Below are positions 50,096 to 58,455 of a stretch of DNA of 64,000 nucleotides, piece by piece. Origin of the DNA: Vespertiliibacter pulmonis (GTDB lineage Bacteria > Pseudomonadota > Gammaproteobacteria > Enterobacterales > Pasteurellaceae); contig NZ_CP016615.1 in assembly GCF_013377275.1 (NCBI RefSeq), forward strand, positions 1,560,830 through 1,624,829. Direction: 5' to 3'. The notes below the pieces were generated by a model. It did no database searches. It was not told the DNA's origin and was given only the letters and a program-made list of their open reading frames with translations. Position numbers and translations under genes: made by a program. How positions within the stretch are numbered: position 1 is the first letter of the stretch; each line of letters starts with the position of its first letter.

Positions 50096-51000
50096 TGGAA
50101 GAATCCTATAATATTTTGGTTAAACGTGCTGCAAATTTAGCGATTGCAATTGCGGGAATTCTTATTGTCATTAAAGCTTTTGCTTGGTGGCAAACAAGTT
50201 CAATGGCGATTTTAGCTGCAATGACAGATTCAGTGGTTGATTTATTTGCATCTATAACAAATATGCTAGTGTTACGTTTTGCGTTACGTCCTGCTGATGA
50301 TGATCATGCTTTTGGACACGGTAAAGCAGAATCCTTGGCAGCATTGGCACAAAGCGCATTTATTACGGGGTCAGCGGCTTTTTTATTATTACAAGGGCTT
50401 CAACGTTTAACAGAACCACAATTTATACAGAGCAGTGAATTAGGTGTGATAATCAGTATTATATCTATTTTACTTACTGCTGGGTTGGTATTGTATCAGC
50501 ATAAAATAGTTAAACTTACAGATAGCCCTGCAATTAAAGCAGATTCCCTTCATTATCAAACAGATTTATATATGAATGGGGCTATTTTGATCGCAATGTT
50601 ATTAAATCTAAATGGTTTTATTTACGCTGATGCTATTTTTGCTATCGGTATTGCATTTTATATTTTCTACAATGCGGTCAAAATGTTATGGGATGCAATG
50701 CAATCATTACTTGACCAAGCACTTCCTCAAGAAGAGGTTGATCGCATCTGGACAATTGCGCTCGAGCATCCAAGAATTATTAGTATTCACGATGTGAGAA
50801 CTCGTAGAGCTGGAGCAGTAAGGTTTATCCAGTTACATTTAGAACTTGATGATCATTTGCCATTGATTGTTGCTCATGAAATTACAGATAGTTTAGAGCG
50901 AAAATTACTTGAAGCCTTTCCAATTTCGGAAGTGATTATTCATCAAGAGCCGACTAGTTGTGTACAACAAGAACGTGCTAACTTATTGAAAGAGAAATAA
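50095..51000 (+). CDS. fieF: FieF/YiiP-like cation-efflux transporter
   Basis: This 301-residue cation diffusion facilitator has about six membrane helices and a C-terminal cytoplasmic domain. Metal-site residues are visible in 'AMTDSVVDLFAS' (near 41-52, Asp pair), 'DDDHAFGHGKAESLAAL' near 69 and 'ADSLHYQTDLYMNGA' near 150. Proteins of this group export Zn(II) and Fe(II) by proton exchange. It starts on the stop of the lipoprotein gene (TAATG). Confidence 0.9.
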   Translation: MEESYNILVKRAANLAIAIAGILIVIKAFAWWQTSSMAILAAMTDSVVDLFASITNMLVLRFALRPADDDHAFGHGKAESLAALAQSAFITGSAAFLLLQGLQRLTEPQFIQSSELGVIISIISILLTAGLVLYQHKIVKLTDSPAIKADSLHYQTDLYMNGAILIAMLLNLNGFIYADAIFAIGIAFYIFYNAVKMLWDAMQSLLDQALPQEEVDRIWTIALEHPRIISIHDVRTRRAGAVRFIQLHLELDDHLPLIVAHEITDSLERKLLEAFPISEVIIHQEPTSCVQQERANLLKEK

Positions 51001-51001
51001 A

Positions 51002-51766
51002 ATGTATCAAGCCATTGCCTATTTTAGTTACCAAAATTTTGAGCAAGATCCTGTAACATTGATTGATCAAATTGTCAATCAATGGCGAATAAATGGGCAG
51101 GTGATTGGGCGTGAAATTGGGGTAACTCATCACCAAACGCAGACACATTCTAGTTTTCAGGTGCGAGTAGCTATTCCTGAACAAGATAGTTTGCTGCCAA
51201 ATTGGAATAGTGAAAATGTATCTGAAGCATTGGTTCAAGCAGAAGAGGCAAATGTCTATTTTGAATATTTTGAAGTTGTCGGACGAGATTATAACGCAGA
51301 GCAAACAAGTGAAATGCCAGCAACATTCTATATTCTTTATACAACGCATTTAGATACCTGTTCACCGATTTATAATGGCGTTACTTTCTGTCCAGTACCA
51401 CTTTATCGAGCAGTTCAACATAGTGGATTAAATGAAAAAATTATCCAGTGGCAGGAAGATTGGCAGGCCTGTGATCAGTTACAAATGAATGGGAATATAT
51501 TAGAACAGCAGGCGTTGTCGCAAATTTCTGAGGTAGAGAGTGAATTATCTCAGCAAGGACGTAAAATAGCACAAGCTATTGAAATAGAGAGTCAAATTCC
51601 GACTTACTATTATTTATATCGTTTAGGCAAAGATTCTGAAATTGAGCATAACCGTAAATGTCCAAGTTGTAATCAAGGCTGGAAATTAGCAGAGCCTTTT
51701 GCAATTTTTCAGTTTAAATGTGATCAATGTCGATTAGTATCTAATTTAAGTTGGGAAATTCAGTAA
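51002..51766 (+). CDS. Zn-ribbon-containing protein (DUF2310 family)
   Basis: This 254-residue protein ends in a zinc ribbon: CPSCNQGW near residue 219 and CDQCRLVSN near 240. The N-terminal 200 residues match the DUF2310 'possibly nucleic-acid-binding' family seen in Pasteurellaceae and some enterics; the biochemical role is unknown. It starts one base after the fieF stop and ends the yaaA-lipoprotein-fieF run. A metal-linked role is suggested by the neighbours and the Zn ribbon, not shown. Confidence 0.78.
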   Translation: MYQAIAYFSYQNFEQDPVTLIDQIVNQWRINGQVIGREIGVTHHQTQTHSSFQVRVAIPEQDSLLPNWNSENVSEALVQAEEANVYFEYFEVVGRDYNAEQTSEMPATFYILYTTHLDTCSPIYNGVTFCPVPLYRAVQHSGLNEKIIQWQEDWQACDQLQMNGNILEQQALSQISEVESELSQQGRKIAQAIEIESQIPTYYYLYRLGKDSEIEHNRKCPSCNQGWKLAEPFAIFQFKCDQCRLVSNLSWEIQ

Positions 51767-51777
51767 GTAATTCTCTT

Positions 51778-51786
51778 ACAAGCGGT
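51778..51786 (+). repeat. Uptake signal sequence (ACAAGCGGT)
   Basis: Exact USS in the 79-bp gap between the Zn-ribbon gene and the convergent can. Confidence 0.8.
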
Positions 51787-51845
51787 GCGATTTAAGTAAA
51801 ATAAGCAAGAAGTACGAGGAATTGAATGCCTTCCTGCTTGTTTTA

Positions 51846-52532
51846 CTAACTAGTTATCTGTTCATTTTTAGTAGAAATTTCATCAGCCTGTGTGAGTAAT
51901 TTTGCAATAGCATTGCGATAAGTGATTTCCAGGGTTTCTCTGCTTGTTGCAATTACACCTTGATCAATAAGAAACCCATCGTTTACGTCATAGACCCAAC
52001 CGTGGATAGAAAGCGAACGCCCTCTTTTCCAGGCACTATCTACAATAGAACAGCGCCCTAAATTATAGACTTGTTCTGCCACATTTAAACGGGTTAGCAT
52101 ATCTGCACGCTGTTCGCTTGTGAGTTTGCCGAGTAAATGGCTATGTTTTAACCAAAGATCTTTAATATGTAGTAGCCAATTATTGATTAGTCCAAAATCT
52201 TCTGTGCCTATAGCAGCTTTAATTCCGCCACAATTAGTATGTCCACAAATGATAATATGTTCAATTTCAAGAACATCTACGGCATATTGCACTACAGATA
52301 AGCAGTTAAGATCCGTATGAATAACTAAATTAGCAACATTACGGTGAACAAATAGTTCACCCGGCTCAAGCCCAGTAAGTTTTTCAGCAGGGACTCGACT
52401 ATCAGAGCAGCCAATCCATAGGTAATTAGGTTTTTGATGTTCGGCGAGCTGTTTGAAGTAGTCAGACTGCTCGTCTTTCATTTGTGTTGCCCAAGCGTGG
52501 TTGTTGGCAAAGAGGCGTTCGATTTTTTTCAT
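51846..52532 (-). CDS. can: Beta-class carbonic anhydrase
   Basis: The 228-residue beta-carbonic anhydrase has zinc ligands Cys42 and Asp44 in '[14 protein letters not shown]', and His98/Cys101 in '[14 protein letters not shown]'. It interconverts CO2 and bicarbonate for carboxylation reactions. Length matches E. coli Can (220) and the H. influenzae enzyme (229). It is a single gene. Confidence 0.95.
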   Translation of the reverse strand: MKKIERLFANNHAWATQMKDEQSDYFKQLAEHQKPNYLWIGCSDSRVPAEKLTGLEPGELFVHRNVANLVIHTDLNCLSVVQYAVDVLEIEHIIICGHTNCGGIKAAIGTEDFGLINNWLLHIKDLWLKHSHLLGKLTSEQRADMLTRLNVAEQVYNLGRCSIVDSAWKRGRSLSIHGWVYDVNDGFLIDQGVIATSRETLEITYRNAIAKLLTQADEISTKNEQITS

Positions 52533-52621
52533 TAAATCCCTTTGTTCTTTTAGTAGGATAATTATTTTAGCATAAAGGGGATAAGGAAGAAAAATGCTTA
52601 GCTGTATTCAGATAGGTATAA

Positions 52622-52657
52622 AAAAGCGGTCAAGTTATGACTGAACTGACCGCTTGT
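52622..52657 (-). terminator. USS-pair terminator after cspD
   Basis: On the minus strand AAGCGGTCAGTT pairs with AACTTGACCGCTT (one bulge), followed by TTTTT. The arms are two inverted USS cores; the copy at 52649-52657 is exact. Confidence 0.8.
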
Positions 52658-52671
52658 ATTTTTTTAATATG

Positions 52672-52881
52672 TTATTCCACAATAGGTATAATTTTTGATG
52701 CAGACGCACCTTTATCACTATTATTAAATTCAAATTGAACTTTCTGCCCCATTTTTAGTGAACGGTAGCCATCGCCTTCGATCACTGAAAAATGAGCAAA
52801 AATATCGCCTTCAAAAACATCAGAAGTAATAAAGCCAAAGCCTTTAGCATTATTAAACCATTTGACTGTGCCAATTTCCAT
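52672..52881 (-). CDS. cspD: Cold-shock-domain protein CspD
   Basis: The 69-residue protein is a single cold-shock domain with RNP1 'KGFGFITSD' and RNP2-like 'DIFAHFSVI'. The start 'MEIGTVKWFNNAKGFGFI' and 'DGYRSLKMGQKVQFE' match CspD rather than CspA/C/E. CspD binds single-stranded nucleic acid and inhibits replication in stationary-phase E. coli. ATG at 52881 follows GGAG (GGAGATTATCTT); 23 further in-frame codons upstream are the untranslated leader. Confidence 0.9.
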   Translation of the reverse strand: MEIGTVKWFNNAKGFGFITSDVFEGDIFAHFSVIEGDGYRSLKMGQKVQFEFNNSDKGASASKIIPIVE

Positions 52882-52960
52882 AAGATAATCTCCATTCTTA
52901 ATGTATGTTAAGCGTATATTAAGGTAAATTGGTAGATTCTCAACGAGCAAATGTTAAAAT

Positions 52961-52976
52961 ATCGATCTAGATCACA
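52961..52976. promoter_or_regulatory. Partial CRP-like site upstream of cspD
   Basis: On the minus strand TGTGATCTAGATC-GAT has one perfect CRP half-site and a poor second half. It lies about 80 bp before the cspD ATG. Weak evidence from sequence only. Confidence 0.35.
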
Positions 52977-53001
52977 AAATTTTTATAGCATATATGTTCT
53001 G

Positions 53002-53772
53002 CTATGCAGGGTTATCAATATCAATAAATTGCACATCTAAATTATAGTGTTGTGCAAGCCATCTACCTAGAGCTTTAACCCCGTCTCGTTCTGTAGCGTG
53101 ATGTCCGCAAGCAAAATAATAGATGCCTTGTTCTCGAGCTGAATGGGTTGTTTGCTCAGAAATTTCGCCACTAATAAAAGCATCACAGCCTTTTTCTGCA
53201 GCCAAATCAATATAGCCTTGCCCACCGCCGGAACAAATCCCTATAGTTTTTATTAATTTCTGTGGGTAATCGGCAATAAATTCATCACATAAAATGACAG
53301 GGTGCTGTAATAATCCAGCGAGTTTTTGTTGCAACTCATTTGCTGAAATTGGTTGAGATAACTCGCCATAAACAGGAATAGAGTTGGGTTTATTTTCTAA
53401 GCCTTTTAATTGTGTAATACCAAGCTGTTTAGCTAGCTGTGCATTATTGCCTAATTCAAGGTGAATATCTAAAGGGAGATGATAGGCGAATAAATTGATA
53501 TCGTGCTTTAAGAGTTGTTTAATCCGTTTGCCTTTCATTCCTCGAATAGCTAAATTTTCGCTTTTCCAAAAATAGCCATGATGAACTAAAATAGCGTCGG
53601 CATTTTGAGAAATCGCCTGCTCAATGAGGGGCAATGAGGCGGTAACACCTGTAATAATTTTTTGAATTTCACGACGGCCTTCCACTTGTAGCCCATTTGG
53701 GGCATAGTCAGCAATCATTTTACTGTTGAGTTTTTCATCTAAAATCTGTTCAAGTTGTAAATTGGTTAGCAT
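53002..53772 (-). CDS. ybgI: Nif3-like dinuclear metal-centre protein (YbgI)
   Basis: The 256-residue protein has metal-ligand patterns of the Nif3/YbgI family: 'LVHHGYFWKSE' near residue 63, 'AYHLPLDIHLELGNN' near 97 and 'ACGHHATERDGVKALGRWLA' near 221. YbgI forms a hexameric ring with two metals per subunit; proposed roles include GTP cyclohydrolase-like or repair functions, none settled. It is upstream of, and in the same direction as, cspD, which has its own leader. Confidence 0.88.
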   Translation of the reverse strand: MLTNLQLEQILDEKLNSKMIADYAPNGLQVEGRREIQKIITGVTASLPLIEQAISQNADAILVHHGYFWKSENLAIRGMKGKRIKQLLKHDINLFAYHLPLDIHLELGNNAQLAKQLGITQLKGLENKPNSIPVYGELSQPISANELQQKLAGLLQHPVILCDEFIADYPQKLIKTIGICSGGGQGYIDLAAEKGCDAFISGEISEQTTHSAREQGIYYFACGHHATERDGVKALGRWLAQHYNLDVQFIDIDNPA

Positions 53773-53792
53773 TTTTTATCCTTCTTTAATAT

Positions 53793-53801
53793 ACAAGCGG
53801 T
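53793..53801 (+). repeat. Uptake signal sequence (ACAAGCGGT)
   Basis: Exact USS in the 153-bp gap between cpxA and ybgI. It is followed by TATTTTAGTGAAAATTT. An inverted repeat, AGAGAATAAATTTTATTTATTCTCT (about 53868-53892), next to the cpxA 3' end could end the cpx transcript. Confidence 0.75.
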
Positions 53802-53925
53802 TATATTTTAGTGAAAATTTACCGTAGTAACTATTGTTGAGAGAAAAATTATCAGTGATTTTCATTAGAGAATAAATTTTATTTATTCTCTAATAATTTT
53901 TCTGTGGAATGATAAGTATAAAGGT

Positions 53926-55314
53926 TTATTTGGTCCAAAGTGGGAGTTGTATTTTTATACGTAAACCGCCAATTGGGCTTTTTTCAGCAATTACTGTACC
54001 TTTATGTTGCTGAATAGCATTATAAACAATGGCAAGCCCTAAACCAGTTCCACCTGTTTGTCTGGCTCTAGCTTCATCAACTCGATAGAAAGGACGGAAA
54101 ATTTCTTCATATTGATGTTCAGGAACACCAATTCCATCATCATCAATCGTAAAAATAAGCTCATTTTTGTCGATATAAATCATTACTTTAATTTGGCTTT
54201 CAGCGTATTTTTTGGCATTGCGAATAACATTTTCTAAGGCACTAGAAAGCAAACTGATATTACCATTAATATAGTAACGTTTAGGGTGTAGAATACGAAG
54301 ACTAACGCAAAAATTTAATCCATTTTGCTCCAATTCAAATTTAGCATCTTCAAATACATCTTCCCAAATTTTATTTACAGTAAAGACTTCCCGATGCAAA
54401 TGGTTGTTAATTTGTTGGCGAGAAAGGGAAAGTAGATCATGAATCATTGTATCTAGTTTTTGAATTTCATTTTCAATACGAGTAAGCTCGTTAGACTCAC
54501 CATTGCGGTAGCGAATAAGAGATACGGCTAATTGCATTCGAGTTAAGGGTGTTTTAAGCTCATGGGAAATATCAGATAATAGCCGTTGTTGATAGCTAGT
54601 AAGTTTTTCCAAAGCTGAGATCATTCGGTTAAAACTTCGTCCAACAGAGCGAAATTCATTGATACCTTCAGTTTCTAATTTAGGGTTAACTACTAGGTTA
54701 CCTGTAGCAACGGCATCAGCAGAAAAGCGCAATGCTTTTACTGGTTTGACAATACGCCATGATAGCCAAAGTAGCAATGGCGTACAAATGGCTAACAGCA
54801 GTAAAAATAGTAAAATGGGATTGTCAAATAGGACATTGATAATTTCTTGTTGGGGGACAACCCGTTCAATAAAATATTGATAGTAAGTGTGATCATTGGA
54901 ATGAAGGACAAATGGACCATAAATTTCGATAGAGCCCAAGCGGCGTTGTTTAGGAAATATTGGATTATTAGATTTGAAAATAAATGATCTTAATGCATTA
55001 ACATTTGCAGGGTTTATTCCACTAATAATATTACTCTTGGGATTAAGTAAAATAACGTCATAACCATTTTTAGAGGTTACGATGAGGTTTCGGCGAAAGA
55101 CTTCATCTAAGTTATATTCTTTTTGAGTAAATAAACTTTCTTTATTGAAATAATGCTGTTTTTGTTCTTCAATAGGTATTAATGTTCGAGCATCAAAATA
55201 AGGTAATACAAGCACGATGCTTAAAATAATCACGAAGATTAAAAAAAACGAAGAGAATATCTGATAAATCAAATAATGACGTAATGTATTAATTTTATTC
55301 CAAAGATGACGCAT
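53926..55314 (-). CDS. cpxA: CpxA, envelope-stress sensor histidine kinase
   Basis: This 462-residue kinase has two membrane helices (about 18-38 and 163-185) around a periplasmic sensor, a HAMP domain (about 186-238), the H-box 'LLSDISHELKTPLTRMQLAVSLIR' (His near 250) and an ATPase domain with 'NVIRNAKKYA', 'DDDGIGVPEHQYEEIFRPFYRVDEARARQTGGTGLGLAIV'. The kinase core closely follows E. coli CpxA, whose pathway responds to misfolded envelope proteins. It follows cpxR across a 47-bp gap with a hairpin; no cpxP is present. Confidence 0.93.
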   Translation of the reverse strand: MRHLWNKINTLRHYLIYQIFSSFFLIFVIILSIVLVLPYFDARTLIPIEEQKQHYFNKESLFTQKEYNLDEVFRRNLIVTSKNGYDVILLNPKSNIISGINPANVNALRSFIFKSNNPIFPKQRRLGSIEIYGPFVLHSNDHTYYQYFIERVVPQQEIINVLFDNPILLFLLLLAICTPLLLWLSWRIVKPVKALRFSADAVATGNLVVNPKLETEGINEFRSVGRSFNRMISALEKLTSYQQRLLSDISHELKTPLTRMQLAVSLIRYRNGESNELTRIENEIQKLDTMIHDLLSLSRQQINNHLHREVFTVNKIWEDVFEDAKFELEQNGLNFCVSLRILHPKRYYINGNISLLSSALENVIRNAKKYAESQIKVMIYIDKNELIFTIDDDGIGVPEHQYEEIFRPFYRVDEARARQTGGTGLGLAIVYNAIQQHKGTVIAEKSPIGGLRIKIQLPLWTK

Positions 55315-55339
55315 AAGAGATCCAATTGAGAGAATAGAA

Positions 55340-55358
55340 ATCCCCCGAAGTGGGGGAT
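55340..55358 (-). terminator. Hairpin between cpxR and cpxA
   Basis: On the minus strand ATCCCCC-ACTTC-GGGGGAT is a 7-bp stem lying between the cpxR stop and cpxA start, followed by TTCTATT. It could partly terminate transcripts so that the regulator is made in excess of the kinase. Confidence 0.6.
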
Positions 55359-55361
55359 CTA

Positions 55362-56081
55362 TTATTTTTCAGTTACAAGTAAGTAACCTCTGCCCCGTAA
55401 AGTTTTAAACCACGGGAGATTATCGTTTCTTTCGGGGAGCTTTTTACGCAAATTAGAAATGTGCATATCAATAGCTCTATCGTATGGAGTAAGACGTTTA
55501 CCTAAGATCTCTAAACTAAGTAATTCCCGAGAAAGAATTTGTCCAGGATGACGCATTAAAATTTGTAATAATGCAAATTCTGTTCCAGTTAAATCTAAAT
55601 CTTTTCCGTCAAAAATGGCTTGTTGGCGACCAGGGTGAAGCTCTACACCACCAAAATGTAGGAATTTTGATTCCTCATCGGGTGAATGTGAACCCCCATC
55701 TATTACATTCTCTTTTAGATTTGCAGTACGGCGCAAAATCGCTTTAATTCGAGCGACTAATTCACGATCATTAAATGGTTTTGGCAAATAATCATCTGCA
55801 CCAAGCTCTAAACCTAATACACGGTCTATTTCATCGTCTCTAGCGCTTAACATAAGTACAGGTAAGATATATTTTTGACGTACCTGTTTTAATGTTTCGA
55901 TACCGTTAAGAACAGGCATCATCACATCTAAAAGAATTAAATCATATGAATTTTGTTCTAACTCATCTAAAGCTTCTTGACCATTATGAACGACGTGAGC
56001 TTCAAAGCCTTCTAAAGAGAGCAATTCTGCTAGTAATTCAGTGAGTTCAACATCATCATCAACAAGTAAAATTTTTGGCAT
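55362..56081 (-). CDS. cpxR: CpxR, envelope-stress response regulator
   Basis: The 239-residue OmpR-family regulator has an acidic pocket (LLVDDDVEL, residues 4-12), phosphoacceptor Asp in 'YDLILLDVMMP' near 51, Lys in 'YLPKPFNDRELVARIKAILRR' near 104, and a C-terminal winged helix ('LTGTEFALLQILMRHPGQILSRELL...YDRAIDMHISNLRKKL', about 143-230). Phosphorylated CpxR controls envelope folding and protease genes. Its upstream region separates it from mazG and contains two inverted repeats. Confidence 0.95.
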   Translation of the reverse strand: MPKILLVDDDVELTELLAELLSLEGFEAHVVHNGQEALDELEQNSYDLILLDVMMPVLNGIETLKQVRQKYILPVLMLSARDDEIDRVLGLELGADDYLPKPFNDRELVARIKAILRRTANLKENVIDGGSHSPDEESKFLHFGGVELHPGRQQAIFDGKDLDLTGTEFALLQILMRHPGQILSRELLSLEILGKRLTPYDRAIDMHISNLRKKLPERNDNLPWFKTLRGRGYLLVTEK

Positions 56082-56120
56082 AGCGTTTTTCCTATTCCAT
56101 TGAAATTATTTTATAGCGTA

Positions 56121-56159
56121 TGCTAATAAATTAGCATTCTTGACATTATTTTGTGTCAA
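56121..56159. promoter_or_regulatory. Two inverted repeats upstream of cpxR
   Basis: TGCTAA-TAAA-TTAGCA (56121-56136) and TTGACA-N8-TGTCAA (56140-56159) stand side by side in the 89-bp mazG-cpxR gap. They may be operators within the cpxR promoter or mRNA hairpins. No GTAAA-N5-GTAAA CpxR box is visible. Confidence 0.45.
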
Positions 56160-56170
56160 AGAGCATTACT

Positions 56171-56971
56171 TTACAGAAGTTTGTCAATTTTTTCCATTGT
56201 TTTTATTTCATTCCAAATAAAATCAAGCTCTTCAAGTGTACAATCGCTAACAAATTTTTCTTGATTAGCAAGGTATTGCTCAATTTTTTTGAATCTGTTT
56301 TCAAATTTGACATTTGCTTTACGTAAACAGTCTTCGGCATCAATTTTATGATGGCGACATAAATTTACACTAGCAAAGAAGAGATCGCCTAATTCTTCTT
56401 CTAATTTTTCAGGTTGAATGGGTAAGTTATTGAGTTCTTGCTGAACTTCTTGCCATTCTTCCTCAACTTTATCGGCAACATCATTGGGGTTATCCCAATC
56501 AAATCCAACTTTCGCACATCGTTTTTGCAATTTATTGGCACGGGTAAGGGCGGGAAGAGCGTAGGGTAAATCATCTAAAATTGAGCGATACCCTTTTTGT
56601 TGTTTGGTTTCTGCTTTTTGGGCTTCCCAATATTGTAGAGCTTCTTCGCTATTATTAGCAGATTTATCTCCAAAAACATGTGGGTGGCGGAAAATTAATT
56701 TTTCATATAAATCATTTGCTACATCATTAAAATCGAATGAACCTTCTTCTTTAGCGAGTTGGCTTAAAAAAATGACTTGTAGTAATAAATCCCCTAATTC
56801 TTCCCGTAATGCAGAGCGATCTTGTGTGTGAATGGCTTCGGCAACTTCATAACTTTCTTCGAGCATATGAGGTAAAATAGAGTCAAAAGTCTGTTTAATA
56901 TCCCAAGGGCAGCCTGTTTTAGGATCTCTTAACTGAGCTACTGTTTCAAGTAGTTGATTGATTTTTAACAT
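56171..56971 (-). CDS. mazG: MazG nucleoside triphosphate pyrophosphohydrolase
   Basis: This 266-residue protein has two MazG domains: the N-terminal with 'EESYEVAEAIHTQDRSALREELGDLLLQVIF' (EExxE, ExxD) near residues 38-70 and the C-terminal with 'EEEWQEVQQEL...EKLEEELGDLFFASVNLCRH' near 170-205. It hydrolyses dNTPs/NTPs to monophosphates and lowers (p)ppGpp levels in E. coli. It lies upstream of cpxR on the same strand; no relA or mazEF is adjacent. Confidence 0.93.
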   Translation of the reverse strand: MLKINQLLETVAQLRDPKTGCPWDIKQTFDSILPHMLEESYEVAEAIHTQDRSALREELGDLLLQVIFLSQLAKEEGSFDFNDVANDLYEKLIFRHPHVFGDKSANNSEEALQYWEAQKAETKQQKGYRSILDDLPYALPALTRANKLQKRCAKVGFDWDNPNDVADKVEEEWQEVQQELNNLPIQPEKLEEELGDLFFASVNLCRHHKIDAEDCLRKANVKFENRFKKIEQYLANQEKFVSDCTLEELDFIWNEIKTMEKIDKLL

Positions 56972-57109
56972 TTTCTAATATCCCTAAAGTTGAAGAAAGA
57001 GTGATTTTATGAAGAGCAAGGGGGTGTTTGCTAATTAAATTTGTAAATTTATTCAGCGTAATTATGTTACAATTTCGACAATTTTTCAAATTTCAATAAG
57101 GATTTTATG

Positions 57110-58429
57110 ATGGATTTAGCCTATCTACAAAAATTACCCCAAGTAGAATTTACCCAACGCCGTCAGCGAGTATTTGACCAGATGCAAGATAATTCAGCGT
57201 TAATTGTGTTTACGGAAACAGAAAAACGACGTAATAGTGATTGTGATTACCTTTTCCGTCCAGATAGCTATTTTTGGTATCTTACTGGGTTTGCAGAACC
57301 AAAATCAGCCTTATTACTCGTGAAAAAAGCAGGGCAATGTGAGACTGTACTGTTTCTCCGAGAAAAAGATCCACTGATGGAAACATGGAATGGCAGACGG
57401 CTGGGGCTTGAAAATGCCCCCCAATTATTAGGCGTTGATATCGCTTATGATATAGAGAATATTGAAACTGAATTGGCAAAAAAATTGGTGGATCTCACCG
57501 CTTGTTATTACGCTCGAGGTATTCAAGAATGGGGAGATGTTATTCTTTTTGCCACTTTTGATAAAATGAAGGCACTGCGTCAGGCTGCTCCAACGGTGAT
57601 GATAGATTGGCAACCAATGTTATCAGAAATGCGTTTAATTAAATCTGAGAATGAACTCGCTCTAATACAGCAAGCGTGCCATATTTCGGCAATGGCACAT
57701 ATTCGTGCAATGAAACAGACCCGTCCGAATCGGTATGAAATGGAGATTGAGGGAGAAATTCAGCACGAATTTTCCCGTTTTGGTGCAAGGTTTGCTTCGT
57801 ATAACCAGATTGTTGCTAGTGGAGAAAATGCCTGTATTTTGCACTACAATGAAAATGATCAAGTGCTTCAAGACGGCGAATTATTATTGATAGACTCTGG
57901 GGCAGAATTTGCTATGTATGCAGGAGATATTACTAGAACTATTCCGATTAATGGTAAATTTAGCCCTGCTCAACAAGAAATTTATCAAATTGTGTTAGAG
58001 GCAATGAAAGAAAGTGCAAAATTGCTTATACCGAATAGTTCAATCAAATTAGCAAATGATAAAGCCGTTCGTATTATGACGGAAGGAATGGTTCGTTTGG
58101 GTATTTTGCAAGGTGAGGTAGAACAGTTAATTGAGGAAAAGGCTTATAAAGCATTTTATATGCACGGTTTAGGGCATTGGCTAGGCTTAGATGTACACGA
58201 TGTAGGTGATTATGGTGTAGATCGAGATCGACCACTTCAAATTGGTATGGTTTTGACAATTGAGCCTGGGCTTTATATTCCTAAAAACGCCGATGTACCT
58301 GAACAATATAAAGGCATCGGTATTCGCATTGAAGATAATTTACTGATTACCGAATATGGTAATAAAAATCTCACTAGCGGTGTGCCGAAAGAGATTGAGG
58401 AAATTGAAGCAATAATGGCAAGCCATTAA
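57110..58429 (+). CDS. pepP: Xaa-Pro aminopeptidase (aminopeptidase P)
   Basis: This 439-residue metalloprotease has an N-terminal creatinase-like domain and a C-terminal pita-bread fold with metal ligands in 'LLIDSGAEFAMYAGDITRTIP' (two Asp near 262 and 273), 'FYMHGLGHWLGLDVHDVGD' (His near 355), 'LTIEPGLYI' (Glu near 385) and 'GIGIRIEDNLLIT' (Glu near 408). It removes an N-terminal residue before proline. ATG at 57110 lies seven bases after AAGGA; ATG at 57107 is the alternative. serC follows after 26 bases. Confidence 0.94.
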   Translation: MDLAYLQKLPQVEFTQRRQRVFDQMQDNSALIVFTETEKRRNSDCDYLFRPDSYFWYLTGFAEPKSALLLVKKAGQCETVLFLREKDPLMETWNGRRLGLENAPQLLGVDIAYDIENIETELAKKLVDLTACYYARGIQEWGDVILFATFDKMKALRQAAPTVMIDWQPMLSEMRLIKSENELALIQQACHISAMAHIRAMKQTRPNRYEMEIEGEIQHEFSRFGARFASYNQIVASGENACILHYNENDQVLQDGELLLIDSGAEFAMYAGDITRTIPINGKFSPAQQEIYQIVLEAMKESAKLLIPNSSIKLANDKAVRIMTEGMVRLGILQGEVEQLIEEKAYKAFYMHGLGHWLGLDVHDVGDYGVDRDRPLQIGMVLTIEPGLYIPKNADVPEQYKGIGIRIEDNLLITEYGNKNLTSGVPKEIEEIEAIMASH

Positions 58430-58455
58430 AATTTAATCATTTAAGGAAAAATACA

